Both the position numbers and the translations under genes were made by a program. This document shows, piece by piece, positions 8,354 through 16,552 of a stretch of DNA of 64,000 bases. The notes under the pieces are model-generated. The model was not told the DNA's origin and ran no database searches. It worked only from the letters and a program-made list of their open reading frames with translations. The stretch spans positions 31,099 through 95,098 of the forward strand of contig NZ_JBEPNO010000023.1 in NCBI RefSeq assembly GCF_040546275.1, written 5' to 3'. This stretch comes from Nakamurella sp040546275. Lineage in GTDB: Bacteria > Actinomycetota > Actinomycetes > Mycobacteriales > Nakamurellaceae. How positions within the stretch are numbered: the stretch's first letter is position 1; every line of letters starts with the position of its first letter.

Positions 8354-9405
8354 CAGCCGACACCACCCGGGCGGACGATGACCTTCATGGTGTCGGGGTT
8401 GCCGTCCTGGGTGAGGGCCGCCTCGACGTCCTCCAGCCCGAAGTGGCCCGTCACCATCCCGTCCAGATCGATGACGCCGGACGCGGCGAGCGCGATGGCG
8501 GTCGGGTAGACGTTCGCGTAACGGAAGGTGCCGGTGATGGTCAGCTCGCGACCTTGGATGAGGCCGACGGGCAGGGAGATCTCGTCGGCGCCCATGCCGA
8601 CCAGAGCGACGTGGCCGGCAGGCCGCACGGCGCGGATGCCCTGCTTCACGGCGATCTCGGCGCCCGAGCAGTCGATGAAGGCGTCGACCTCGATGCCGAG
8701 GTCCGCGGCGTTCTCGGTGCGGGCGTCGAGTACGCGGGTGGCGCCGAACCTGGTCGCGGATTCCAACCGCTTCGGAGAGATGTCGGAGACGATGATCTCG
8801 CTGGCCCCGAGCGCCTTGGCGACCTGGACGTTCATCACGCCGATCGGGCCGGCGCCCGCGATCAGCACGCGGCTACCCGCGCCGACCTGGACTTTCTCGC
8901 ACGCCCAGACTCCGACCGAGAGTGGTTCGATGAGTCCGGCGGCGTCCTCGCTCATCGAGTCCGGCACCGGATGGGCGAAGTCGGCGGCCAGCACCACGTA
9001 CTCCGCGAACGCGCCGTCGATCGGCGGGGTGGCGAAGAACCGGACGTCCGGGCAGAGGTTGTAGCGGCCGGCCTTGCACTCTCGGCAGACCCGGCACGGC
9101 ACGCCCGGCTCCATCGCGACGGCCTGGCCGATCCGGCCGGCATCGATACCGTCACCGACCGCGACGATGTGCCCGCCGGCCTCGTGGCCCAGGATCATCG
9201 GTTCGCGGACCACGTAGTCGGCGATCCGGCCGTGGCGGAAGTAGTGGATGTCGGAACCGCAGATGCCGACCGAGCCGACCTTGATGAGGACCTCGCCGGC
9301 GGCCGGGCGGGGGACCGCCCGGGTCTCCACGGCCACGTCGCCGATCCCGCGCAGCACGCTCACCTGCATCTGGGTGGGTAGCTCGGGTGGGGTGGTGCTC
9401 GTCAT
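8353..9405 (-). CDS. Zinc-dependent polyol (sorbitol/iditol-type) dehydrogenase
   Basis: 350 aa medium-chain dehydrogenase predicted to oxidise a polyol such as sorbitol or xylitol with NAD+. Catalytic zinc ligands are C49 (GICGSDIHY) and H74-E75 (LGHEAGG). The structural zinc loop has C104, C107, C110 and C118. GAGPIGVMNVQVAKALGA is the Rossmann loop, followed by the acidic VSDISPKR expected for NAD preference. The start MTSTTPPELP is chosen because GGAGGAG lies a few bases upstream. First gene of a two-gene operon with the SDR downstream. L-threonine or other alcohol substrates cannot be excluded. Confidence 0.85.
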   Translation of the reverse strand: MTSTTPPELPTQMQVSVLRGIGDVAVETRAVPRPAAGEVLIKVGSVGICGSDIHYFRHGRIADYVVREPMILGHEAGGHIVAVGDGIDAGRIGQAVAMEPGVPCRVCRECKAGRYNLCPDVRFFATPPIDGAFAEYVVLAADFAHPVPDSMSEDAAGLIEPLSVGVWACEKVQVGAGSRVLIAGAGPIGVMNVQVAKALGASEIIVSDISPKRLESATRFGATRVLDARTENAADLGIEVDAFIDCSGAEIAVKQGIRAVRPAGHVALVGMGADEISLPVGLIQGRELTITGTFRYANVYPTAIALAASGVIDLDGMVTGHFGLEDVEAALTQDGNPDTMKVIVRPGGVG

Positions 9406-9499
9406 GCGCGCTCCTCCAGCTTCCTGTGCACGGCATCGTCCTGTGCACACGGCACGTTCCCATACGTCGGGGTCCCGGGCGAAGGCCGGGGTCCGTCGC

Positions 9500-10042
9500 T
9501 CAGGCAGCTGCCGCCGACCCGACGCGTCGGCTGCTGTCGTTGGCCGTCAGGATCAGCTTCACCAGGCCCGCGCCGACGGCCGCGCCGACGGTGTTGAACG
9601 CGACATCGGACACCGAGCTGACCCGGCCGACGGCGATCACGTACTGCACCGTCTCGATGGCGATGGAGACCAGCCCGCTGATGACGACGGCCATCCACGG
9701 CCGGACCTTCTCGAACGCGATGGGCAGCAGGAAACCGAGCCAGACCAGGAGCAGCAGGTTGCCGACCATCTGCGTGAACATGATGCGGTTGGTCAGCGAC
9801 GAGCGCAGGGTGCTGAGCAGCTGCAGATCCAGGAAGCGGGCGTGGGTCGTCCTGGTCACGGGACTGAAGAGCATCGCGCCGGCGATGAGCGAGATCACCG
9901 CGATCAACGAACGGGCGCCCGTGCGGAGATTGAGAGCCAAGGCCTGCGAGCGCATCCGGATTGCGGTGGAGACCACCACCAGCAGCACCGGCAGGGCGAT
10001 CCAGGTCAGCTCGGTCCCGAAGAGTCGCCAGAGTTCACGCAT
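9500..10042 (-). CDS. VanZ-like membrane protein
   Basis: 180 aa with about five hydrophobic helices. The segments FTQMVGNLLLLVWLGFLLPI, VSIAIETVQYVIAVGR and VSDVAFNTVGAAVGAGL carry the N(L/x)xxFxPxG, SxxIExxQ and DxxxNTxGxxxG pattern of VanZ-family proteins. Their biochemical role is unclear; some members affect glycopeptide susceptibility or lipid/cell-wall surface properties. The start at MRELWRLFGTEL places the first helix directly after a short charged leader. It is divergent from the glyoxalase gene with a 123-bp intergenic region. Confidence 0.75.
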   Translation of the reverse strand: MRELWRLFGTELTWIALPVLLVVVSTAIRMRSQALALNLRTGARSLIAVISLIAGAMLFSPVTRTTHARFLDLQLLSTLRSSLTNRIMFTQMVGNLLLLVWLGFLLPIAFEKVRPWMAVVISGLVSIAIETVQYVIAVGRVSSVSDVAFNTVGAAVGAGLVKLILTANDSSRRVGSAAAA

Positions 10043-10165
10043 GTTGCCAGGACGTCCGGGCCGCGGGGTCGTTGCGCGGGGCCGCAGTACCGGGGCGGAC
10101 GCGGATTTCGTGCGCTGTCCGATTCGTACAAGACAGGGCGTCGCGGGCGGAGCTACCTTCCCGGC

Positions 10166-10558
10166 ATGGAACTCACTCTTGACGTCATCGGGCTGGTCGT
10201 CTCCGACATGCCGGCCAGCCTCGCCTTCTACCGTCGTCTCGGGCTCGCTCTGCCCGCCGAAGCGGATCAGCAGCCGCACGTCGAGCACACCCTGCCCGGA
10301 GGGATCCGGTTGTGCTGGGATACGGAGGAGGTGATGGGTTCGTTCGACCCGTCCTTCGCGAAGGTCCCGGCCGGCCGGGCCTCACTCGGCTTCCTGGCCG
10401 GCTCACCGGCCGTGGTCGATTCGACCTTCGCCGACATGGTGTCCGCCGGTTACAAGGGTCACCTTTCGCCGTGGGATGCGGTGTGGGGTCAGCGTTATGC
10501 AGTGTTGCACGACCCGGACGGCACCACTGTCGACCTGTTCTGCCCGCTGCCGAGCTGA
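10166..10558 (+). CDS. Glyoxalase/bleomycin-resistance-fold (VOC) protein
   Basis: 130 aa single-copy VOC domain: LDVIGLVVSDMPASLAFYRRLGL at the N-terminus, GYKGHLSPWDAVWGQRYAVLHDPDGTTVDLF at the C-terminus. This is the two-strand-helix arrangement with YxxxDPDGxxxxLF typical of glyoxalase I-like and antibiotic-binding proteins. It could bind a small toxic molecule or act as a dioxygenase or isomerase, but the metal ligands cannot be confirmed from sequence alone. It is convergent with the AraC-type regulator. Confidence 0.75.
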   Translation: MELTLDVIGLVVSDMPASLAFYRRLGLALPAEADQQPHVEHTLPGGIRLCWDTEEVMGSFDPSFAKVPAGRASLGFLAGSPAVVDSTFADMVSAGYKGHLSPWDAVWGQRYAVLHDPDGTTVDLFCPLPS

Positions 10559-10630
10559 TCCTGCCGGGGCGATCCTGCCGGCCGATCGGTCGGAGAAGCC
10601 GGGCCGATCCTGCCGGGCTGATCGGTCAGA
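10557..10630. repeat. Imperfect direct repeat between convergent genes
   Basis: Two copies of about 24 bp, starting near 10571 and 10606, begin with GATCCTGCCGG and end with GATCGGTC(A/G)GA. A third partial copy of the first half begins at 10557. The short palindromic halves could form small hairpins. The repeat spans the gap between the glyoxalase stop and the AraC-type stop and may contribute to termination. Confidence 0.5.
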
Positions 10631-11399
10631 GCAGCCGGCTCATCGGTACGCCGGCCAAGGCCTTCACGTCCCGGGCGAGGTGCGCCTGGTCGGTGTAGCC
10701 GCAGTCGGCGGCCACCTGGGCCGGGCGCGGTCCGGACCGGGCCGCTGTCAGTGCCCGCTGGAAGCGCAGGATCCGGCGCAGCACGCTGGGCGGGTAGCCG
10801 AAGGCTCCGAGCGACCGGCGGTGCAGGCGCCGCTGGCTCCACCCCAGTGCGGTGGCCACCGCGTTGATCTCGGCGCCACCGGCGAGCAGTGCGGCGATAG
10901 CCGCCGGCCCGCGATCGATGGTGATCGAGCCGGACCTGTTCAGCACCAGGTCTTCCAGGGTGGCCGCCTTGTCGTCGGCTGCGGCAAGCCGCTGCTCCCA
11001 GTCGATGACCTGCCGCGCGTGCCAGAGTTGATCGAGAAATGGTCTTCCGTCACGGATCTCAGCTGCGTTGACGCCCAGGACCTGGCTGCCGAGGCCGGCC
11101 GGGAAGCGGATCGCGGTGTATCGGCGGCCGCCGATGGCGGCGACCAGGGCGGCGGTACTGTCCGGTCCGGCAACCTGCAGTCGGCCGTCCAGCAGCAGCA
11201 GGTCGATGCATCCGTCGGGCAGAATCCGGTGCTTCGTACCCGAAACAACGCGGGGATCGGTCCGTGTCCACAGCACGGCGCCGGGCAGCCGGGAGCGCCA
11301 CTCCCGGTAGGAATCCACAGCATCGACAGCATCGACAGCATCGACAGCATCGACAGCATCGACAGCATCGACAGCATCGACACCACGCACAGCGCCCAT
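10626..11399 (-). CDS. AraC-family regulator with N-terminal Val-Asp-Ala repeat
   Basis: 257 aa. The N-terminal domain (YREWRSRLPG...HRILPDGCIDLLL...FPAGLGSQVLGV) matches the ligand-sensing module (DUF6597-like) found in many actinobacterial AraC proteins. The C-terminal HTH_18 region reads VATALGWSQRRLHRRSLGAFGYPPSVLRRILRFQRAL, then AADCGYTDQAHLARDVKALAGVPMSRLL, the two helix-turn-helix motifs. The ATG at 11399 is preferred because AGGA lies 6 nt upstream; an ATG at 11417 is an alternative. No start codon exists inside the GTC-GAT-GCT repeat, so the repeat is translated as seven VDA units before the sensor domain. It is divergent from the ABC operon and may regulate it, though that is only inference. 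Confidence 0.75.
   Translation of the reverse strand: MGAVRGVDAVDAVDAVDAVDAVDAVDAVDSYREWRSRLPGAVLWTRTDPRVVSGTKHRILPDGCIDLLLLDGRLQVAGPDSTAALVAAIGGRRYTAIRFPAGLGSQVLGVNAAEIRDGRPFLDQLWHARQVIDWEQRLAAADDKAATLEDLVLNRSGSITIDRGPAAIAALLAGGAEINAVATALGWSQRRLHRRSLGAFGYPPSVLRRILRFQRALTAARSGPRPAQVAADCGYTDQAHLARDVKALAGVPMSRLL
11321..11383. repeat. Tandem 9-bp repeat, seven units
   Basis: Seven tandem copies of CATCGACAG on the plus strand (the last ends AC), reading GTCGATGCT in the AraC-type gene on the minus strand. The unit is a multiple of three, so copy-number change by slippage would lengthen or shorten the N-terminal VDA tract without changing frame. Confidence 0.95.
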
Positions 11400-11634
11400 C
11401 CCCCCATCCTGGACCATCGACGCCGGCGGGACACGTCGTGGTGGATGTGGTCCCCACGCGACCCACTCGCCGCTGGGACATCGACCGTCGTATAGGTCGC
11501 AGGGCCTACGCGAGCGCGGATTGTGTGGCCGTCTCGACCGATGCGGCCCCGTCGTGCCCTGCCTACCGTCAGTGGTATCCCGCAGAACCGGGATCTCCAC
11601 GAATGGCAAGAGACGAAACAGCAAGGGGTAGTTG
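11400..11634. promoter_or_regulatory. Divergent intergenic region, AraC-type gene / ABC operon
   Basis: 235 bp without a credible gene. It must hold the promoters of the AraC-type regulator (leftward) and the ABC transporter operon (rightward). An AAGGGG ribosome binding site precedes the ABC ATG at 11635. No clear -10/-35 pair or strong palindrome was recognised. Confidence 0.4.
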
Positions 11635-12558
11635 ATGATCGAAGTCGAGAATTTGCGGAAGCAGTACGGCGACAAATTGGCCGTGGACGGTCTGTCGTTC
11701 ACGGTGCACCGCGGGATCGTGACCGGTTTCCTGGGCCCGAACGGGTCCGGGAAGTCCACCACGATGCGGATGATCGCCGGCCTGGACCAGCCGACCGCCG
11801 GGACCATCCGGGTCAACGGCGGCGACTACCGGGCGGCGAAGGCGCCGATGGCCGAGCTGGGGATCCTGTTGGAGGCCAAAGCCGTCCACACCGGACGGTC
11901 GGCCCGCAATCACCTCCTGGCGCTGGCCCGGACCAACGGCATCAGCCGCGCCCGCGTCGACCAGGTCATCGACCTCGTCGGTCTGGGCGGCGTCGCCGGC
12001 AAACGGGTCGGCGGGTTCTCCCTGGGCATGGGTCAGCGACTCGGCGTCGCCGCCGCGCTGCTGGGCGATCCGAAAGTCGTGGTGCTGGACGAACCGGTCA
12101 ACGGATTGGACCCCGAGGGGGTGCTGTGGATCCGGAACATGCTCAAATCCCTCGCCGCCGACGGCCGCACCGTCTTCGTCTCCTCCCACCTGATGAGCGA
12201 GATGGCCCTGACCGCAACGCGTCTGGTCGTCATCGGCCGGGGCCGGCTGATCGCCGACACCAGCGTGCAGGAGTTCGTGGCCCGCGCGGCCCGCAATTCC
12301 GTCACCGTCCGCAGCCCCGAGGCCACCCAACTCCGCGCCCAACTGCTCGGCCCCGACATCACCGTGAGCAGCACCGAACGGAACCTGCTGCACGTCCAGG
12401 GTCTGACCGCCGAACAGATCGGCACCATCGCCTGGAGAGCCAACCTCCCCCTGTTCGAACTCACCGCCCAACAAGCGTCCCTGGAAGAAGCATTCATGGA
12501 AATCACCGACGAATCCGTCGAGTACCGCCCCACCGACACCGCCCGGGTGTCGGCATGA
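11635..12558 (+). CDS. ABC transporter ATP-binding protein
   Basis: 307 aa. Walker A is GPNGSGKST (around residues 37-45), the signature is FSLGMGQRLGVAAAL, Walker B is VVVLDEP, followed by the D-loop NGLDPEG and the H-loop SSHLMSEM. The C-terminal extension after residue 220 is that of DrrA/CcmA-type export ATPases. ATG at 11635 follows AAGGGG; a TTG one codon earlier is less likely. It hydrolyses ATP to drive the membrane partner encoded immediately downstream (ATGA overlap). Such pairs often export antimicrobial peptides or lipids and work with the adjacent kinase/regulator pair. Confidence 0.9.
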   Translation: MIEVENLRKQYGDKLAVDGLSFTVHRGIVTGFLGPNGSGKSTTMRMIAGLDQPTAGTIRVNGGDYRAAKAPMAELGILLEAKAVHTGRSARNHLLALARTNGISRARVDQVIDLVGLGGVAGKRVGGFSLGMGQRLGVAAALLGDPKVVVLDEPVNGLDPEGVLWIRNMLKSLAADGRTVFVSSHLMSEMALTATRLVVIGRGRLIADTSVQEFVARAARNSVTVRSPEATQLRAQLLGPDITVSSTERNLLHVQGLTAEQIGTIAWRANLPLFELTAQQASLEEAFMEITDESVEYRPTDTARVSA

Positions 12559-13385
12559 ACACCACCATCCAAACTGCCAGCGAGACACTGCCGCAGGACG
12601 GCCTGAAGGTCACCCCACGACGGGTCATCGCCTCCGAGTGGACGAAGTTCCACACCGTGCGGTCCACCACCTGGACGCTGCTCATCGCGGTGATCCTGAC
12701 CGTCGGCGTCGGCGCGCTGATCGCCGCGACCATCCCCGGCCAGTTGGACAGCATGAGCGCCGCCGACCTGGCCGCCTTCGACGCCACCGACACCAGCCTG
12801 TCCGGGGTCGTGTTCGCCCAACTGGCCCTGGGCATCCTCGGGGTGCTGTTCGTCTCCGCCGAGTACAGCACCGGCATGATCCGCTCCACCCTCACCGTCA
12901 TCCCCCGACGCCTGCCCATGCTGTGGGCCAAACTGGTCGTCTTCGCCATTGTCACGTTCGTGCTCACCCTGACCGCCGCGCTCGTCGCGTTCCTGCTCGG
13001 TCAGGCCCTGCTGAGCAGCGACAACCTGGACGTCGCGCTGTCCGCCCCCGGCACGCCGGGCAAAATCCTCGGCGCCGCCCTCTACGTCACCCTGGCCGGA
13101 ATGATCGGCGTCGCCGTGGGGTCGCTGCTGCGGAACACCGCCGCCGGCATCTCCACCTACGTCGGTGTGTTCATGGTCGTGCCGCTCGTCGCCCAAGCCC
13201 TTCCCGCCACCATCGGCGACCACCTGATCCAGTACCTACCATCCAACGCCGGCGCCGCGATGTTCAGCGGGACCGACGGCATCACCAACGTCCTGACCCC
13301 GCTCAACGGGTTCCTGGTGCTCGCCGCATTCACCGCAGTCCTCGTCGGAACCGCCGCCTGGCGCCTCAAAACCCGCGACGCCTGA
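12555..13385 (+). CDS. ABC transporter permease
   Basis: 276 aa integral membrane protein with six hydrophobic segments, beginning after SEWTKFHTVRSTTWTLLIAV, the entry motif of ABC-2-type permeases (DUF/ABC2_membrane). A long extracytoplasmic stretch follows the first helix. The start ATG overlaps the stop of the ATPase gene by 4 bp, so the two subunits are made together. It has one permease domain, so the exporter would be a homodimer of two permeases plus two ATPases. The cargo is unknown; the two-component system downstream suggests envelope stress or drug efflux. Confidence 0.85.
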   Translation: MNTTIQTASETLPQDGLKVTPRRVIASEWTKFHTVRSTTWTLLIAVILTVGVGALIAATIPGQLDSMSAADLAAFDATDTSLSGVVFAQLALGILGVLFVSAEYSTGMIRSTLTVIPRRLPMLWAKLVVFAIVTFVLTLTAALVAFLLGQALLSSDNLDVALSAPGTPGKILGAALYVTLAGMIGVAVGSLLRNTAAGISTYVGVFMVVPLVAQALPATIGDHLIQYLPSNAGAAMFSGTDGITNVLTPLNGFLVLAAFTAVLVGTAAWRLKTRDA

Positions 13386-13407
13386 TCGGGCTGGACATAC
13401 TGCTGTG

Positions 13408-14568
13408 ATGAAGCCTCTCGAACGCCTTCCCGTGCGATCCGTGCGCTGGTGGGCGTTCGACGCCTCCGTGACGCTGCTGGTCGCGATCACCTCCCTCCCG
13501 TGGTGGTTCGAGGCCGACGCGTCACCGCTCTGGTTGGCAGTGACGGCCATGGTCCTCACCACGGCGCCACTCGTGCTGCGCCGGGTCTGGCCCACCGCGG
13601 TGCTGATCTGGCTGTTCGTGCTCACCACCGCTACGGGGTGGTGGGATCACAATCTGTCCACCGGGGTCGCCGTCATGGTCGCCCTGTACTCCGTCGCTGC
13701 CTGGGGACCTCGCCGCACCGCGATCGTCGCCGCCGTCGTGCTGGAGATCACCGGTGCGATCGCCCTCGTCCCGCTGGCCGGTGCGAACCGGTGGTACGCG
13801 ATCGCCATGCTGACCGCGCTCATCATCGGCGCTGTTGGGTTGGGCCTGTACCGCTCCACCCGGCGCGCCTACCTGCAGGAACTGCGGGACCGCGCCGAAC
13901 GGTTGGAGCGGGAGAAGGAGCAGTTCGACGAGTTGGCTGCCCTCGCGGAACGGGCCCGGATCACCCGCGAGATGCACGACATCGTCGCCCATCACCTCAC
14001 CGTCATGGTCGCGCTGAGCGACGGCGCCGCGGCCGCCGTCACGCGCAACCCGGCGCAGGCGCAAGAGGTGATGCGGACCGTGTCCAGCACCGGCCGGCAA
14101 GCACTGGCCGACACGCGCAGACTGCTCGGGGTCCTGCATGTGGAGGGCGAGGACGGCCGGGCTCCGCTGCCTGATCTGAACGATGTCAACACCCTGCTCG
14201 ACGGGGTCCGGGCAGCTGGACTTCCGGTCAGCTACGAGATCCAGGGAACCCCGACCCCGATGGCGCCGGGTCTGCAACTCACCCTCTACCGGCTGGTGCA
14301 GGAAACCCTGACCAACACGCTGAAACACGCCGGCCCCGGAGTGCGGGCCAGCGTCAAGGTCCGCTACCTGCCCGGCGAATTGCTCCTGGACGTCGAGGAC
14401 GACGGCGCAGGTGCTGCCGCCGCGGCCCCGGCCAGCCCCGGTCGTGGTCTGGCGGGGATGCGGGAACGAGTCAGTGCCTACGGCGGAACCATCGCGTCCG
14501 GACCGAAAACCCTGAATGGGTGGCGAGTGTCGGCCAACCTGCGCCTGGACGGGCAGAGCCGCCCGTGA
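13408..14568 (+). CDS. Two-component sensor histidine kinase (NarL-type partner)
   Basis: 386 aa. Four to five N-terminal membrane helices (residues about 17-148) are followed by a coiled linker and the HisKA_3 box ARITREMHDIVAHHL with phospho-acceptor H190. The HATPase_c region carries QETLTNTLKHA (N-box) and DDGAG, then GLAGMRERVSAYGG. Membrane sensing with almost no extracytoplasmic loop suggests it reads a signal within the membrane, as intramembrane-sensing kinases paired with ABC exporters do. GTG at 13405 directly precedes the ATG and is an alternative start. Its stop overlaps the regulator gene (GTGA). Confidence 0.9.
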   Translation: MKPLERLPVRSVRWWAFDASVTLLVAITSLPWWFEADASPLWLAVTAMVLTTAPLVLRRVWPTAVLIWLFVLTTATGWWDHNLSTGVAVMVALYSVAAWGPRRTAIVAAVVLEITGAIALVPLAGANRWYAIAMLTALIIGAVGLGLYRSTRRAYLQELRDRAERLEREKEQFDELAALAERARITREMHDIVAHHLTVMVALSDGAAAAVTRNPAQAQEVMRTVSSTGRQALADTRRLLGVLHVEGEDGRAPLPDLNDVNTLLDGVRAAGLPVSYEIQGTPTPMAPGLQLTLYRLVQETLTNTLKHAGPGVRASVKVRYLPGELLLDVEDDGAGAAAAAPASPGRGLAGMRERVSAYGGTIASGPKTLNGWRVSANLRLDGQSRP

Positions 14569-15233
14569 CCAGCATCCTGCTGGTCGACGACCAGGCACTC
14601 CTGCGCCTTGGGTTCCGGATGATCCTGGACGCCGAACCCGATCTGACCGTCGTGGGCGAAGCCGGCGACGGGGCAGCCGCCGTCCGGATGACGGCAGCGC
14701 TCCAACCGGACGTCGTGCTGATGGACATCCGCATGCCCGGCGTGGACGGCATCGCCGCCACCGGGCAGATCATGGCCGCCGGCAGCGGATCAAAGGTGTT
14801 GATCCTGACCACCTTCGACCTCGACCACTACGTCTACGCGGGCCTCCGGGCCGGAGCCAGCGGGTTCCTCCTCAAGGACGCACCCCCGGGCGAACTGCTC
14901 ACCGCGATTCGCACCGTCGCCGCCGGCGACGCCGTGCTGGCCCCCACCACCACTCGACGATTGATCGATCAATTCATGCCGCTGCTCCCCACCCCCGACG
15001 GGATCGATCGACGCCACGGCGTCCTGAGCAAACTCACCGAGCGGGAGCAGGAGGTCTTCCTCCTCATCGCCGCGGCCAGATCCAACCGCGAGATCGCTGC
15101 GCATCTCTATCTGTCGGAGAGCACCGTCAAGATCCACGTCGGGCACATCCTGTCCAAACTCGAACTGCGCGACCGCATCCAGGTGGTCGTCCTTGCCTAC
15201 GAATCCGGTCTCGTCACGCCCGACGAACGCTGA
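14565..15233 (+). CDS. LuxR/NarL-family response regulator
   Basis: 222 aa. Receiver domain 1-120 with acidic D8-D9, phosphorylation site D54 (LMDIRMPG), T-x-S region LILTTFD and K (FLLKDAPPGEL). The C-terminal HTH LTEREQEVFLLIAAARSNREIAAHLYLSESTVKIHVGHILSKL is the GerE type. The GTG start overlaps the kinase stop as GTGA, so kinase and regulator are translationally coupled. It probably controls the ABC exporter genes immediately upstream in the same operon. Confidence 0.92.
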   Translation: MTSILLVDDQALLRLGFRMILDAEPDLTVVGEAGDGAAAVRMTAALQPDVVLMDIRMPGVDGIAATGQIMAAGSGSKVLILTTFDLDHYVYAGLRAGASGFLLKDAPPGELLTAIRTVAAGDAVLAPTTTRRLIDQFMPLLPTPDGIDRRHGVLSKLTEREQEVFLLIAAARSNREIAAHLYLSESTVKIHVGHILSKLELRDRIQVVVLAYESGLVTPDER

Positions 15234-15279
15234 GAATCTCCGAAGACCGCCGAACCTCCGAAGACCGCCGCTGACAGGA
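15234..15279. repeat. Short direct repeat between convergent genes
   Basis: The 15-mer CTCCGAAGACCGCCG occurs twice, starting near 15239 and 15256, in the 46-bp gap between the response regulator and the convergent P450 gene. No stable hairpin is evident. Confidence 0.6.
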
Positions 15280-16515
15280 TCAGCCGTCGGTGGTCAGCAT
15301 CAGGTTCTCCAACCCGCGGATGACGAAGTAGGGCTGGTAGACCGGGGGACTGGCCAGGCGGAGGCTCGGCTGCTTGCGCAACAGCGCCAGCGACGCCTCC
15401 AGCTCCAAGCGGGCCAGCGGCGCCCCGATGCAGAAGTGCAGGCCGCCGCCGAACCCGATGTGGGTGGAATCGCCGCGGCCGGCGTCGAATCGGTCGGGAT
15501 CGGCGAACCGCTCCGGGTCCCGGTTCGCGCTGCCGAACATCATCGCGATGCGCTCGCCGACGGTGAAGGTCCGGCCGCCGATCACCACATCGTCCTCCAG
15601 CACCCACCGCTCGAACAGCTGCAGCGGCGGGTCCCAGCGCAGCATCTCCTCGACGGCCACGGCCGGCTCGACCTCACCGGAGGTCACCCTGTCCCATTCG
15701 TCGGGATGGCCGAGCAGCGCTCGCATCCCGTTGCCCAGCGTGTTGACGGTGGCCTCGTGTCCGGCGTTCAACAGCACGATGACGGTGCAGACGATCTCGT
15801 CCAGGCTGAGCTTGTCGCCCTGGTCGGCGACGTTGACCAGCTCGGAGATCAGGTCGTCCTGGGGGTCCTGGCGACGCTGCGCGATCAGGTCGTGGACGTA
15901 GCGGATGAAGTCCTGCGCGGCGCGGTCGGCGTTTCCCCGTTCGACGTCGCTGGTGGAGAACTCGTACATCTTGACGATCGCGTGCGACCAGTCGAGCAAT
16001 CGCGGACCGTCCTGCTGCGGTACCCCCAGCAGCGTGCAGATCACCGCGATCGAGAACGGTTGCGCGTAGCCGGAAATCAGGTCGAAGGGGCCGTCATCCT
16101 TGGTTGCCAGGGCGAGCTGATGGGCTGCGAAGGAATTGATCTGCGGGCGGAGGGCCGCGATCGATCGGGCGGTGAACACCTTGGTGACGAGGCGCCGCAG
16201 CCGGGTGTGGTCCGGCGGTTCGATGTTGAGCAGCGACCAGCGTTCAGAGCTGTTGAAGTGCTCCCACCGAGGGTCCGGTCCGCTCTGCCCGAACTCCTCG
16301 TCGGTGTAGCGGTGCCGGTACGCCCGGCCGAGGCGGCGATCCCGCAGCGCGGCGTTCACGTCCGCGAAACCGGTGAGCAGGAAGACATCCCGGGCCGGGT
16401 AGTAGAGGACAGGGCCGAGCGCCCGCATCCGGGAGTAGACCGGGTAGGGGTCGGCCAGGAACTGCGGGTCCTGGGGATCGAAACCAACGGCGGCGGGGTG
16501 CAAGTCGACGGTCAC
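15280..16515 (-). CDS. Cytochrome P450
   Basis: 411 aa soluble bacterial P450 that inserts oxygen into an organic substrate using ferredoxin-derived electrons. The oxygen-binding I-helix reads VLLNAGHEATVNTLG, with the E in place of the more common D/E-T order. The ExxR motif is in VEEMLRWDPP, and the heme-ligand loop HIGFGGGLHFCIGAPLARLE gives Cys362. GTG start at 16515. It is divergent from ligD with only 37 bp between starts. No ferredoxin or reductase gene is adjacent, so it must use partners elsewhere. The substrate is unknown; it is distant from the carotenoid genes. Confidence 0.92.
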   Translation of the reverse strand: MTVDLHPAAVGFDPQDPQFLADPYPVYSRMRALGPVLYYPARDVFLLTGFADVNAALRDRRLGRAYRHRYTDEEFGQSGPDPRWEHFNSSERWSLLNIEPPDHTRLRRLVTKVFTARSIAALRPQINSFAAHQLALATKDDGPFDLISGYAQPFSIAVICTLLGVPQQDGPRLLDWSHAIVKMYEFSTSDVERGNADRAAQDFIRYVHDLIAQRRQDPQDDLISELVNVADQGDKLSLDEIVCTVIVLLNAGHEATVNTLGNGMRALLGHPDEWDRVTSGEVEPAVAVEEMLRWDPPLQLFERWVLEDDVVIGGRTFTVGERIAMMFGSANRDPERFADPDRFDAGRGDSTHIGFGGGLHFCIGAPLARLELEASLALLRKQPSLRLASPPVYQPYFVIRGLENLMLTTDG

Positions 16516-16552
16516 AAGCCAGGTTAACGTCCGGGCGACCTACCATCACACG

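Noticed and set aside
11321..11383. Possible CRISPR array
   Set aside because: Units are contiguous 9-bp repeats with no spacers and are coding in the AraC-type gene; the 30-bp repeats at 22056 are likewise contiguous and coding.
15280..16515. P450 as carotenoid hydroxylase
   Set aside because: It is 20 kb from the crt genes and divergent from ligD, so no linkage supports the role.
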